Assembly (NCBI RefSeq): GCF_039839275.1
Contig: NZ_JBDOQP010000002.1
Coordinates: 1,178,001-1,242,000, forward strand
Source of the DNA: Aerobium sp039839275
GTDB taxonomy: Bacteria > Pseudomonadota > Alphaproteobacteria > Rhizobiales > Rhizobiaceae
Direction: 5' to 3'
Length of the DNA: 64,000 nt
Shown here: positions 35,678 through 45,412 of the stretch, piece by piece
How positions within the stretch are numbered: position 1 is the first letter of the stretch
How the letters are laid out: each line of letters starts with the position of its first letter
Program-made: the position numbers and the translations under genes
The notes under the pieces: generated by a model
Databases searched by the model: none
Seen by the model: only the letters and a program-made list of their open reading frames with translations
What the model was told of the DNA's origin: nothing

Positions 35678-36163
35678 GTGATCCCTCGGCTCGCGCCCCT
35701 CATATTCATCCTCATGCCGCTGATTGAGATCGCGGTCTTCGTGATCGTCGGCGGAGAGATCGGCGCGCTCGCCACCGTCGGCCTCGTCATCGCCACGACG
35801 ATCCTCGGCGCCATTCTCCTGCGCGTCCAGGGCTTTGGCATCATGACCAGGCTTCGGGAAAGCATGGAGCAAGGCGGCCGGCCCGGACGCGAATTGGTCC
35901 ACGGCTTCATGGTGATGATCGCCGGCGTGCTGCTCTTCCTGCCTGGCTTCGTCACCGATGCGATCGGACTGGTGCTGTTCATTCCCGCCGTGCGCGACTT
36001 CGCCTGGCGCTACCTTGCAAGTCGTATCGTCGTGGTGACCCCAAACGGACCTCAGGGCTACAGACGGCCGCGCGACAGCCGCACCATCGACCTGGACGCC
36101 AACGAATACGCCCAAGAGGAACCGGAGGAGAGCGCCCCGCGCAGGCTTCGCGACGACCGGTAG
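35678..36163 (+). CDS. fxsA: FxsA-family cytoplasmic membrane protein
   Basis: 161 residues. Hydrophobic helices at about 5-48 (LAPLIFILMPLIEIAVFVIV; ALATVGLVIATTILGAILL) and 75-100 (VHGFMVMIAGVLLFLPGF), with the GF(M)xxxAGxLLxxPGFxTDxxG motif of FxsA, and a charged C-terminal tail. Overproduced FxsA relieves F-exclusion of phage T7 in E. coli; its normal role is unclear. GTG start with AGGAA 3 nt upstream. Confidence 0.92.
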   Translation: MIPRLAPLIFILMPLIEIAVFVIVGGEIGALATVGLVIATTILGAILLRVQGFGIMTRLRESMEQGGRPGRELVHGFMVMIAGVLLFLPGFVTDAIGLVLFIPAVRDFAWRYLASRIVVVTPNGPQGYRRPRDSRTIDLDANEYAQEEPEESAPRRLRDDR

Positions 36164-36268
36164 ACGGCGCAAAGGCCGGCCCACGCTTGTCACGCCGGAC
36201 ATGCCATGATAGCCAAGCCGTCGATTTGTTACCGGCCGAAACTGGCTGTAGAAGAAGGATTCCGGCTG

Positions 36269-36781
36269 ATGGCCAACACACCAGAAGAGACCCCGACCGG
36301 CGCCGCGGCTGGTGCCGCGAACGGCGCCGCGCCGACGCTCAACGTGCTTGCGCAGTACGTCAAGGATCTCTCGTTTGAAAGCCCCGGAGCTCCGGCTTCG
36401 CTTCGCGGACGTGAAAAGGCTCCGGCGATCTCGATCAACGTCAACGTCAATGCGAATCCGATTTCGGAGACCGAATACGACGTCACGCTGACGCTGAACG
36501 CAAAGGCGATGGCCGACAAGGACGTCCTTTTCAACGCGGAACTGGTCTATGGTGGCGTGTTTCGCGTTGCAGGCTTCCCAAAGGAGCACATGCTGCCGAT
36601 CCTGTTCATTGAGTGCCCGCGCCTGCTTTTCCCGTTCGCGCGCCAGATCATCGCCGAGAACACCCGCGCCGGCGGTTTCCCACCGCTGATGATCGACCCG
36701 ATCGACTTCGCGCAGATGTTCCAGCAGCGCATGGCTGAGGAACAGGCCAAGGCAAAGACTGCACCCGTTCAGCCAAGCTGA
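36269..36781 (+). CDS. secB: SecB protein-export chaperone
   Basis: 170 residues. It holds preproteins unfolded and delivers them to SecA. LNVLAQYVKDLSFESP, then ISINVNVNANPISETEYDVTL, and GGFPPLMIDPIDFAQMFQ are SecB signatures. AAGGA 10 nt before ATG 36269; a short extension upstream is non-homologous. Followed by a bidirectional terminator shared with dnaQ. Confidence 0.97.
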   Translation: MANTPEETPTGAAAGAANGAAPTLNVLAQYVKDLSFESPGAPASLRGREKAPAISINVNVNANPISETEYDVTLTLNAKAMADKDVLFNAELVYGGVFRVAGFPKEHMLPILFIECPRLLFPFARQIIAENTRAGGFPPLMIDPIDFAQMFQQRMAEEQAKAKTAPVQPS

Positions 36782-36807
36782 TCGGGGTCAACGCCTCGTG
36801 ATTTGCG

Positions 36808-36832
36808 AAAGCCCGGGAGACCCGGGCTTTTT
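36808..36832. terminator. Terminator between secB and dnaQ
   Basis: Perfect 10-bp stem AAAGCCCGGG (36808-36817) with CCCGGGCTTT (36821-36830), a 3-nt loop and five T in all on the plus side. It mainly serves secB and may also end the dnaQ transcript coming from the right. Confidence 0.9.
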
Positions 36833-36840
36833 GCTGCGCG

Positions 36841-37572
36841 CTAATCCGGCGCTTCAGCCAGCTCCCGGCGATAGGCGGGATCAGTCTCCAGCCAGATCGC
36901 CTCTGCACCAAGCGTTTCTACAAGCGCACGATGCGCCTGCACGTCCTGCGAGCCGAGCCGGGGCGCAAGCGGGCGTTCCCGGGGCCGTATCACGGTCGTG
37001 ACTTCGGTCACGCCGGTGACCACAACGGTCGTCGCCTGGACTTCCAAGCTCAGCGCGGCCTGCTTGCCGCCGATCAGCTCAATATAGACCTCGGCGAGCA
37101 GCTCCGAATCGAGCAATGCTCCATGCTTCGTGCGGTGGCTGTTGTCGATGCCATAGCGCCGGCACAGCGCATCGAGCGAATTCGGACCCATCGGATGCTT
37201 GCGGCGGGCAATTGCCAGCGTGTCGATGACAAGGCCGGGATCGATGGGACCGCGCCCCAGCCGCGAAAACTCCGAATTGAGGAAGCCGATGTCGAAATTG
37301 GCATTGTGGGCGACAAGTGTCGCGCCCTCGATGAAATGCTCGAGTTCGGTGACGATCTGGTCGAAACTCGGCTTGCCGACCAAGTCGGTAGCGCTGATAC
37401 CATGGACGGCCTGCGCCTCGGGATGGATCGCGCGCCCCTGCGGATTGATATAGTAGTGAAACGACCTTCCGGTCGGAAACTTGTTGACGAGTTCGATGCC
37501 GCCGAACTCGATAATGCGGTCCTCGCGGGGGTCGAGGCCGGTGGTTTCCGTGTCGAAGATGATTTCACGCAT
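36841..37572 (-). CDS. dnaQ: DNA polymerase III epsilon subunit (proofreading exonuclease)
   Basis: 243 residues. Exonuclease I motif FDTETTGLDP (6-15) with Asp7 and Glu9, Exo II in LVAHNANFDIGFLN, Exo III in HGALLDSELLAEVY. It proofreads the replicative polymerase. ATG at 37572 (MREIIFDTETTG); an upstream extension is not family-like. Last gene of the ppsR-maf-aroE-coaE-dnaQ run that leads away from the origin. Confidence 0.97.
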   Translation of the reverse strand: MREIIFDTETTGLDPREDRIIEFGGIELVNKFPTGRSFHYYINPQGRAIHPEAQAVHGISATDLVGKPSFDQIVTELEHFIEGATLVAHNANFDIGFLNSEFSRLGRGPIDPGLVIDTLAIARRKHPMGPNSLDALCRRYGIDNSHRTKHGALLDSELLAEVYIELIGGKQAALSLEVQATTVVVTGVTEVTTVIRPRERPLAPRLGSQDVQAHRALVETLGAEAIWLETDPAYRRELAEAPD

Positions 37573-37625
37573 CGATTTGCTCCAGTCGCGCGAGCATCGC
37601 CGCATCTGGCGATGCAGTACAAGGT

Positions 37626-38219
37626 TCAGGCGGGCTTGCCCCCAGGCAATTGCGCGATGATATCCCTGACGCTGGCGCGCGCAGCTTCCATGCCCTTGCT
37701 GGAATCGACGATAAAGTCTGCGCGCCGACGCTTTTCCGCGTCCGGCACCTGTCGGGCGAGAATAGCCTCGAATTTCTGTTCGGTCATACCCGGCCGGGCC
37801 AGAACCCGTTCGCGCTGGACCTCGGCCGGCGCCGAGACGACAACGATACGGTCGACGCGGTTCTCGCCGCCCGTCTCGAACAGGAGCGGGATGTCGAGAA
37901 GTATGACCGGCGTGCCGGCGTCTCGATGACGCTTCACGAACGCATCCGAGTCGGCTCTCACCAGCGGATGCACGATCCTTTCCAGGTCTCGAAGCGCATC
38001 CGGTTTGCCGAGGACGGCTTGCGCAAGTTTGTCACGGTCGACCGTCCCCTGAGATACCACGCCCGGAAAGCGTTCCTCGATCAGATGTGCCGCGACGCCG
38101 GAATAGAGGCGGTGGACGGCCTCGTCGGAATCGTGGACCGGCACGCCGGCGTCGCGAAACATCGATGCCGTTGTCGACTTGCCCATGCCGATCGAGCCAG
38201 TGAGTCCGAGAATGATCAT
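37626..38219 (-). CDS. coaE: Dephospho-CoA kinase
   Basis: 197 residues. P-loop GLTGSIGMGKST (5-16) and the family motif VPVHDSDEAVHRLY; lid region ARQVPDAEKRRRADFIVDS. It completes coenzyme A synthesis. Its start overlaps the aroE stop (ATGA). coaA, acting at the pathway start, is also in this window. Confidence 0.97.
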   Translation of the reverse strand: MIILGLTGSIGMGKSTTASMFRDAGVPVHDSDEAVHRLYSGVAAHLIEERFPGVVSQGTVDRDKLAQAVLGKPDALRDLERIVHPLVRADSDAFVKRHRDAGTPVILLDIPLLFETGGENRVDRIVVVSAPAEVQRERVLARPGMTEQKFEAILARQVPDAEKRRRADFIVDSSKGMEAARASVRDIIAQLPGGKPA

Positions 38220-39046
38220 CCATGCCGCTCCAGATCGGCGACGACGATGTCGCGAAGTGCCGTCGTCACGACGGGGCGGTGGCCGAACCAGCGTTCGAAG
38301 CCCGGAACCGCCTGGTGCAGCAGCATGCCGAGACCGTCTACCGTCCGCAGGCCGCGCGCAGCGGCTTCCGCCAGCAACGGTGTACGCAACGGCACATAGA
38401 CGATATCGGTGACGATCGCGTGGTCAGGCAGCAAGGCGACGTCCATGAGGCTGCCACCGTCGCCGTGCATGCCCAGCGAGGTAGTGTTCACGACCAGGGC
38501 GGCGTCTCGCGACAGCTCAGCAACCTCGTGCCAGCCATGTGCCGAAATTCCGGCCCCAAAGCGATCCGCGAGCTCCTGCGCCCGCATGACGGTGCGATTG
38601 ACGAGCCTGATGTCGCGGATTCCGGCCTGCACGAGGGCGTGAACGACGGCGCGAGCCGCCCCACCGGCACCAAGAACCAGCGCGCTTTCCGCGTCGCGCC
38701 ATTGGTACGCGGCAGCATCGAGATTGGCGCTGAAGCCGATCGCATCGGTATTGCCGCCGTGGATTAGATCGTCGTCCAGCCACAGCGTGTTGACGGCGCC
38801 AATGAGTTCGGCGGCCTCGTCCAGACGATCGGCAAGCACCAGTGTCGCTTCCTTGTGCGGTATCGTCACGTTGCCACCAGCGAAACCCCGCTCGCGGAAC
38901 TGGCGAACGAAATTCGCAAGGTCGCCCGGCGCAACATCGATGCGCTCATAGCAGCCGTCGATTGCCAGCACCTCCAGCCAATGGCCATGGATCATCGGCG
39001 AGCGCGAATGCGCGATCGGATGCCCAATGACGAACGCCTTTCTCAT
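38216..39046 (-). CDS. aroE: Shikimate dehydrogenase (NADP)
   Basis: 276 residues. Shikimate-binding SRSPMIHGHW and NVTIPHK with catalytic Lys; Asp in GGNTDAIGF; NADP loop VLGAGGAARAV followed by NRT. It reduces 3-dehydroshikimate in aromatic amino acid synthesis. Lies 6 nt after maf and overlaps coaE. Confidence 0.97.
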   Translation of the reverse strand: MRKAFVIGHPIAHSRSPMIHGHWLEVLAIDGCYERIDVAPGDLANFVRQFRERGFAGGNVTIPHKEATLVLADRLDEAAELIGAVNTLWLDDDLIHGGNTDAIGFSANLDAAAYQWRDAESALVLGAGGAARAVVHALVQAGIRDIRLVNRTVMRAQELADRFGAGISAHGWHEVAELSRDAALVVNTTSLGMHGDGGSLMDVALLPDHAIVTDIVYVPLRTPLLAEAAARGLRTVDGLGMLLHQAVPGFERWFGHRPVVTTALRDIVVADLERHG

Positions 39047-39052
39047 CGCGTA

Positions 39053-39652
39053 TCAGCCATCGATGGCGCCGCGCCGGCGCAGTTCGCCCAGCAGCGGCAT
39101 CAGCGGCAGGCCGACGATGGTGAAGTGATCGCCGTCGATGGTTTCGAAGAGCTGGATGCCCTCGCCCTCGATCTGGTACGCCCCCACACTCGACAGCGCC
39201 TTTTCGCCGACACGTGACAGATGCCGTCCGATGAAGGCCGGCTCCAGTGGCCGCATGGTCAGGTTCGCGACGCCGACGTCCCGCCACAGAACCTCACCGT
39301 CACGCATCAGGACGACGGCGCTGTTGAGCTGGTGTGTCTTGCCCGACAGCGAAAGCAAACGGCGGCGTGCTTCCTCCATGTCCTTTGGCTTGTGCAGCAC
39401 TTCCTCATCCAGCGACAATGTCTGGTCGCAGCCGATCACCAGCGTGCCGGGGTAGCGCTGGGAGACGTCGAGCGCCTTGGCTTCGGCCAGCACCAGTGCG
39501 AGATCGCCAGGCGTGAGGCCCGAGCCAGCGATGGCGTCTTCCACGGCGCGTTCATCTGTCTCCGGACGCACCGCCTCGAAGGCGATGCCCGCATCGGCGA
39601 GCATCTTGCTGCGAAACGGGCTTGCCGACGCAAGCACGATCTTTTCGGCCAT
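39053..39652 (-). CDS. maf: Maf/YceF-family nucleotide pyrophosphatase
   Basis: 199 residues. LASASPFRSKMLADAGI (the SxSxxR motif), GCDQTLSLD with the acidic metal ligand, and SGKTHQLNSAVVL. Maf proteins hydrolyse non-canonical or modified nucleoside triphosphates. ATG at 39652 (MAEKIVLAS), 26 nt downstream of ppsR. Confidence 0.95.
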   Translation of the reverse strand: MAEKIVLASASPFRSKMLADAGIAFEAVRPETDERAVEDAIAGSGLTPGDLALVLAEAKALDVSQRYPGTLVIGCDQTLSLDEEVLHKPKDMEEARRRLLSLSGKTHQLNSAVVLMRDGEVLWRDVGVANLTMRPLEPAFIGRHLSRVGEKALSSVGAYQIEGEGIQLFETIDGDHFTIVGLPLMPLLGELRRRGAIDG

Positions 39653-39678
39653 GGCTCTGTCCTCCTTTGCCGAAGGCG

Positions 39679-40500
39679 TTAGCGCGCCTTGCCGCGCAGC
39701 GCAACGATGGCCGCGGCCGTTTCCTCGATCGAGCGGCGGCTGACGTCGATCATCGGCCAGCCATGGCGCGCACAAATCTGACGGGCGTAAGCAAGTTCCT
39801 GCGCGATGACCGTACGATCGACGTAACTCTGCGAATCGTAGCCGACCGAGCTTCCCATCAGGCGGTTCTGGCGAATGTGCGAGATGCGTTCTGCCGTGGC
39901 GACGAGCCCGACCACGAGCGGCCGCTTCGCGTAGACGATGCTTTCTGCAATCGGCACGCCGAGCACGATCGGAACGTTGGCGGTTTTTATGCCACGATTG
40001 GCGAGATAGATGCTCGTGGGGGTCTTCGACGTACGCGAGATGCCGATGAGAACGACGTCTGCTTCCTCGATGTCGGCCGGCAGTTGCCCGTCATCATGCT
40101 CCATGGTGAAGTTCAAGGCATCGATCCGGCGGAAGTAGTCGGCGTCCAGGACATGCTGCGCGCCGACACGACGCCCGGCAGGCGTCCCCAGATAGGACTG
40201 GAACACGGTGAGCACCGGCTCCAGCACGGAAACGCAGGGCAGCCCCATCGATGCGCAGCGCGTATCGAGGATGCCTGCGAGTTCCTGGTCGACGACGGTG
40301 TAGAGGACGATGCCCGGCGTCTCGTCGATTTCCTCCAGCACCTTGCGGAGCTGACGCTCTGTCCGGATCAGCGGATAGATATGCTCGATGGCGCGCGCAT
40401 CCTTGTATTGGGCCGCGGCTGCGCGGCCGGCTGCGAGCAGGGTTTCGCCTGTCGCGTCCGAGATCAGGTGGAGATGAAAGAAACTTTGAGGTTTGTTCAC
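39679..40500 (-). CDS. PPSR/PDRP-type kinase-pyrophosphorylase (DUF299)
   Basis: 273 residues. HLISDATGETLLAAGRAA near the N-terminus and the P-loop-like GISRTSKTPTSIYLANRG define this family, which reversibly phosphorylates PEP synthase or pyruvate phosphate dikinase on Thr. In rhizobia the likely target is PPDK, complementing pckA in gluconeogenesis. The GTG at 40500 lies against a DnaA-box-like sequence. It flanks the probable origin opposite hemE, the same pairing as at the Caulobacter and Rickettsia origins. Confidence 0.92.
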   Translation of the reverse strand: MNKPQSFFHLHLISDATGETLLAAGRAAAAQYKDARAIEHIYPLIRTERQLRKVLEEIDETPGIVLYTVVDQELAGILDTRCASMGLPCVSVLEPVLTVFQSYLGTPAGRRVGAQHVLDADYFRRIDALNFTMEHDDGQLPADIEEADVVLIGISRTSKTPTSIYLANRGIKTANVPIVLGVPIAESIVYAKRPLVVGLVATAERISHIRQNRLMGSSVGYDSQSYVDRTVIAQELAYARQICARHGWPMIDVSRRSIEETAAAIVALRGKAR

Positions 40501-40902
40501 AGATATCGCCGCAGCCTGTTGAGAGATGTGGACAACTTTGGGTCGCGAGCCGTGCCCTTCGCGTCGACTGTATCAGACGGCGATTTGTCCACAATTCGGT
40601 CCATCGCGGAAATCGCAGCAGCGATGTGCGGGACTGTGGGGATTATGCTGATCGGTTCACAGGAGTGTCCGGAGCTGGCTTGAGAGCATAAGTTTCAAGC
40701 TACTGCTTTTCCGTCGTTTTCTCAGGCTATCCCCGTTGTTGACACGGTGCCGTGGAGTTGTCCTGCGTCGCTTTGCGCGTTGAGATATGGGCGCAATAGG
40801 GGAACAAGCGGGAATTGCCGATTCCAACAGACTCTTAGAATCAGAATAATCTCTTAAAGATTCCTTTATTTAAGATTTAGGGATCCGACCTGGAGGGGAA
40901 CC
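40493..40902. other. Probable chromosomal replication origin (oriC), hemE-proximal
   Basis: About 400 bp without a gene between divergent ppsR and hemE. DnaA-box-like 9-mers: TTGTTCACA (40493-40501), TTGTCCACA reversed at 40527-40535 and TTGTCCACA at 40585-40593, each one base off TTATNCACA. An AT-rich stretch, 40836-40880, next to hemE could be the unwinding element. Four GANTC sites fall at 40820, 40830, 40838 and 40859. Genes on both sides mostly run away from it, and the parAB/parS locus lies 4-9 kb away. No exact TTAA-N7-TTAA CtrA site is seen. Position next to hemE is the known location in Caulobacter and rhizobia. Confidence 0.78.
40820..40863. promoter_or_regulatory. Cluster of four CcrM (GANTC) sites at the origin edge
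   Basis: GATTC, GACTC, GAATC and GATTC at 40820-40824, 40830-40834, 40838-40842 and 40859-40863. They lie between the DnaA-box-like elements and the hemE start. CcrM methylates GANTC late in the alphaproteobacterial cell cycle. Confidence 0.8.
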
Positions 40903-41934
40903 ATGAGCGACAGACGTGTCGTCGTCGACGTGCTGAAGGGAGAGACGGTGTTTCCACCTCCCATCTGGATGATGCGCCAAGCGGGCCGCTATCTCCCGGA
41001 ATACAAGCAGGCACGCAAGCAGGCGGGCAGCTTTCTCGACCTGTGCTACAACCCCGACTTCGCCGTCGAGGTCACCTTGCAACCCATTCGCCGTTTCGGG
41101 TTCGATGCATCGATCCTCTTCTCCGACATTCTCGTCGTGCCACACGCGCTTGGCCGCGACCTTCGCTTCGAGGAGGGACGGGGGCCCTTGATGACGCCGA
41201 TCGGGGCGGATGAAGTCCGGAACCTCGACGGCAGTGGCTTCCACGATCATCTGGCGCCGGTCTACGAGACGGTGCGCAGGCTGCGTGCCGAGCTTCCGCC
41301 AGAGACGACGCTGCTCGGCTTTTGCGGCGCGCCGTGGACGGTCGCGACCTATATGATCGCCGGACACGGCACGCCGGACCAGGCGCCCGCGCGGCTGTTC
41401 CAGCATCAGTACCCCGACGCCATGCGCGATCTTCTCGACAGGCTTGCGATGCGCTCGGCCGAATATCTCATCCGACAGATCGATGCCGGCGCCGATGCGG
41501 TGCAAATCTTCGATTCATGGTCGGGTGTGCTCGACGAAGCGAGTTTCGAGACCTGCTGCATCCAGCCAGTCGCCCGGATGGTCGAGATGGTGCGCGACGC
41601 GCATCCGGATGTGCCGATCATCGGTTTCCCCAAGGGTGCGGGTTCGCGCTACGATCGGTACCGTCAGCAAACCGGTGTCACGGCGCTGGGGCTCGACTGG
41701 ACGGTGCCATGGAGCCAGGCGCAGGCGCTCCAGCAGCAAGGCGCAGTGCAGGGCAATCTCGATCCGATGCGCCTCGTCGCTGGCGGTGCGGCGCTGGATG
41801 ACGGCGTGGATGCGATCCTCGACGCGCTCGGCGGCGGACCGCTGGTCTTCAATCTCGGCCACGGCATCACGCCCCAGACGCCCGTGGAGCATGTCGAACG
41901 GATGATTGCGCGCGTCAGGGAGGCAAAACGATGA
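40903..41934 (+). CDS. hemE: Uroporphyrinogen decarboxylase
   Basis: 343 residues. WMMRQAGRYLPEYK carries the invariant substrate-binding residues; IFDSWSGVLD and NLGHGITPQTPVEHVE complete the family picture. It makes coproporphyrinogen III for haem. GGAGGGG 6 nt before the ATG. Overlaps hemJ by four bases. Being next to the origin, its dosage and transcription are likely tied to replication initiation. Confidence 0.98.
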   Translation: MSDRRVVVDVLKGETVFPPPIWMMRQAGRYLPEYKQARKQAGSFLDLCYNPDFAVEVTLQPIRRFGFDASILFSDILVVPHALGRDLRFEEGRGPLMTPIGADEVRNLDGSGFHDHLAPVYETVRRLRAELPPETTLLGFCGAPWTVATYMIAGHGTPDQAPARLFQHQYPDAMRDLLDRLAMRSAEYLIRQIDAGADAVQIFDSWSGVLDEASFETCCIQPVARMVEMVRDAHPDVPIIGFPKGAGSRYDRYRQQTGVTALGLDWTVPWSQAQALQQQGAVQGNLDPMRLVAGGAALDDGVDAILDALGGGPLVFNLGHGITPQTPVEHVERMIARVREAKR

Positions 41935-42464
41935 GCCGTAACGAACCGAATACCCGCCAGAGCCCGATGATGCGGGCCGCCGCCGCGATCGTCATCGCGG
42001 TGCTGCTTGCAGCCCTCTTGTTCTGGCTCGATCCGCAAGGCCTCTATCCCTGGGTCAAGGCGGCGCACGTGATTGCCGTGATCTCCTGGATGGCGGGAAT
42101 GCTCTACCTGCCGCGCCTCTTCGTCTATCACGCGCAGGCGCAGGTTGGCTCGGAGAAGTCGGAGACCTTCAAGGTGATGGAGCGGCGGCTTCTGCGCGCG
42201 ATCATCAATCCGGCGATGATTGTAACCTGGGTGCTTGGTCTCTGGCTGGCCTGGCGCGGCTTCGCGTTTTCGGGTGGCTGGCTGCACGCAAAGATCGGCC
42301 TGGTCGTGCTTCTGTCGGGCATGCACGGCTATTTGTCGGCGTCCACACGCCGGTTTGCCGAGGACCGGAACACGAAATCCGCGGGCCATTGGCGCGTCAT
42401 GAACGAGGTTCCGACCGTGTTGATGATCGCGATCGTCATTCTTGTCGTGGTAAAACCCTTCTAA
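41931..42464 (+). CDS. hemJ: HemJ, protoporphyrinogen IX oxidase
   Basis: 177 residues with about four to five membrane helices. Conserved His in KAAHVIAVISWMAGMLYLPRLFVYH and Lys in LHAKIGLVVLLSGMHGY match HemJ, the haem-b-containing enzyme used by most alphaproteobacteria in place of HemG or HemY. Overlaps hemE (ATGA), so both catalyse haem steps from one transcript. Confidence 0.95.
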   Translation: MSRNEPNTRQSPMMRAAAAIVIAVLLAALLFWLDPQGLYPWVKAAHVIAVISWMAGMLYLPRLFVYHAQAQVGSEKSETFKVMERRLLRAIINPAMIVTWVLGLWLAWRGFAFSGGWLHAKIGLVVLLSGMHGYLSASTRRFAEDRNTKSAGHWRVMNEVPTVLMIAIVILVVVKPF

Positions 42465-42626
42465 AGACGGAACGGAATTCCCATATTGCGCTTTACCGGG
42501 ATGGGAGTTAAGAGTCTCATCCTCTCTCCCCGCATGGCGTAGTGGTTCACTGACTTTCTCAGGCGCGTTCGACGCGCACACCGACGCCGCGCATTCCTCC
42601 TCTACTGCCTATCCAGAGTCCGCCAC

Positions 42627-43892
<1,266 letters not shown>

Positions 43893-43900
43893 AACAGCTC

Positions 43901-43934
43901 CGTTTCGGCTCTGTAACGATTCGTATCCGAAACG
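43901..43934 (+). repeat. Inverted repeat between rho and mnmE
   Basis: CGTTTCGG (43901-43908) and CCGAAACG (43927-43934) form an exact 8-bp repeat around an 18-nt loop. There is no T-run, so it is not a standard terminator; a Rho-related or regulatory hairpin is possible. Confidence 0.45.
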
Positions 43935-43955
43935 AGCGTTGTGGCGAGGGCGCGC

Positions 43956-45281
43956 ATGGCGCACGGCCTGTTTGCTGACACGATCTATGCGCTTTCGTCA
44001 GGAGCCATGCCGTCCGGCGTTGGCGTAATCCGCATGTCCGGCCCGCATGTCCGGCAGGCGGTCCGTGAGATCGCCGGCATCGTTCCATCCGACCGCTTGG
44101 CAACGCTGAGACCATTCTCCGATCCCGATGGCCATATCATCGACCGCGGCATTGTCCTGTTTTTCCAAGGACCGAGGAGCTTCACCGGCGAGGACTGCGC
44201 GGAACTCCATCTTCACGGCGGGCGCGCCGTCGTGGCGGCAATGCTCACTGCTCTCGGGAAGATGCAGGGTTTGCGCCAGGCCGAGGCGGGCGAATTCACG
44301 CGCCGCTCATTCCTTCTGGGCAAGGTCGACCTAACGGGTGCCGAGGCCCTTGCCGATCTGATCGCTGCCGAGACGGAGAGCCAGCGTAGACTTGCGCTCG
44401 AAAATGCGGATGGACGGCAAAAGGCGCTCTACGATGGTTGGGCGCGGCGCTTGCTGCATGCGCGCGCAATGATCGAGGCGGAGCTCGATTTTGCCGATGA
44501 GGGAGACGTACCCGGATCCGTTGCCGCGCAGATATGGTCGGATGTCGGAAAGCTCGTCGGCGAACTGCATGCGCATATTGACGGTTATCACGCGTCGGAA
44601 ATCATTCGGGACGGGTTCCGCGTTGTCTTGCTAGGGCGGCCAAATGTCGGAAAGTCCAGCCTGCTGAATGCGCTTGCGCGGCGCGACGTCGCCATCGTAA
44701 CGGATATTGCGGGCACCACGCGCGATCTTATCGAAGTGACGCTCGATCTCGGCGGCCACAAGGTCGTTGTTACAGACACTGCCGGCATCCGCTCAACAGA
44801 CGATCCGATTGAACGGATCGGTGTTGACCGCGCAAGGCAGGCAGCGGATCGTGCGGATCTTGTGCTGGTGCTCGATGACACGGAGCCTGGCGTCGGGCCG
44901 ACCGAGACGTTTTGGACCGGACCTGCGCTGCGGGTCGGTACAAAGGCTGATATGCTATCGAATACGGCATCGGACCAAGACTTCTGGGTCTCGGCTATTC
45001 GAGGCGATGGGATTGGTGATCTGTTGGTCGAAATCGAAACGCGTGCAAAGCGCGCTACCAACATTACTGGTGAGGCGATTCCGTCGCGGGTGAGGCATGT
45101 TGAGCTGCTGCGTGCGGCAGGACGACATATAGAGCGCGCTCTTGCGTCAGATGACGTTGACCTGGAACTGCGCGCCGAGGAGCTGCGTCTGTCCGCATCC
45201 GCCTTGGAACGGATCACCGGTCAATCGAATGTCGAGGACTTGCTCGGGGTGATTTTCTCGCAGTTTTGTGTCGGGAAGTGA
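43956..45281 (+). CDS. mnmE: MnmE, tRNA U34 modification GTPase
   Basis: 441 residues from ATG 43956 (MAHGLFADTIYALSSG), with GAGGG 5 nt upstream; a GTG five codons earlier is less likely. N-terminal tetrahydrofolate-binding domain, GTPase motif GRPNVGKSSLLN (about 226-237), DTAGIR, and C-terminal FSQFCVGK with the catalytic Cys. With MnmG it makes 5-carboxymethylaminomethyl-uridine at the wobble position. Its stop overlaps a parS-like site. Confidence 0.96.
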   Translation: MAHGLFADTIYALSSGAMPSGVGVIRMSGPHVRQAVREIAGIVPSDRLATLRPFSDPDGHIIDRGIVLFFQGPRSFTGEDCAELHLHGGRAVVAAMLTALGKMQGLRQAEAGEFTRRSFLLGKVDLTGAEALADLIAAETESQRRLALENADGRQKALYDGWARRLLHARAMIEAELDFADEGDVPGSVAAQIWSDVGKLVGELHAHIDGYHASEIIRDGFRVVLLGRPNVGKSSLLNALARRDVAIVTDIAGTTRDLIEVTLDLGGHKVVVTDTAGIRSTDDPIERIGVDRARQAADRADLVLVLDDTEPGVGPTETFWTGPALRVGTKADMLSNTASDQDFWVSAIRGDGIGDLLVEIETRAKRATNITGEAIPSRVRHVELLRAAGRHIERALASDDVDLELRAEELRLSASALERITGQSNVEDLLGVIFSQFCVGK

Positions 45282-45293
45282 CTCACGTGAAAC
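45280..45293. other. parS-like site 1 (mnmE-mnmG gap)
   Basis: GACTCACGTGAAAC, 12 of 14 matches to the parS palindrome with one perfect half. It includes the last two bases of mnmE. Confidence 0.6.
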
Positions 45294-45305
45294 GCCGACT
45301 TGGCT

Positions 45306-45319
45306 GACTCACGTGAAAC
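45306..45319. other. parS-like site 2 (mnmE-mnmG gap)
   Basis: GACTCACGTGAAAC again, 26 bp from site 1 and identical to it; both share a TGACTCACGTGAAAC core. Confidence 0.62.
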
Positions 45320-45343
45320 AGCCAGCATCACCTGCCAAAGATC

Positions 45344-45357
45344 GTTTCACGTGAAAC
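45344..45357. other. parS site 3, perfect (mnmE-mnmG gap)
   Basis: GTTTCACGTGAAAC, exact match to the conserved parS core bound by chromosomal ParB. It lies 56 bp before mnmG and about 4.4 kb from the hemE start. Confidence 0.92.
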
Positions 45358-45412
45358 CGCAGCTTGACTTGACCCCTGGCTCGGAACATGTGTCTGCGCG
45401 ATGGAGTTTCCG

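Noticed and set aside
40635..40643. Additional DnaA box TGTGGGGAT
   Set aside because: Three mismatches from consensus on the reverse strand; too weak to list.
40854..40873. CtrA binding site at the origin (two TTAA elements)
   Set aside because: The spacing is 12 bases rather than the 7 needed for TTAA-N7-TTAA.
42465..42626. Riboswitch or structured RNA in the rho leader
   Set aside because: Only short hairpins are seen and I recognise no known RNA family.
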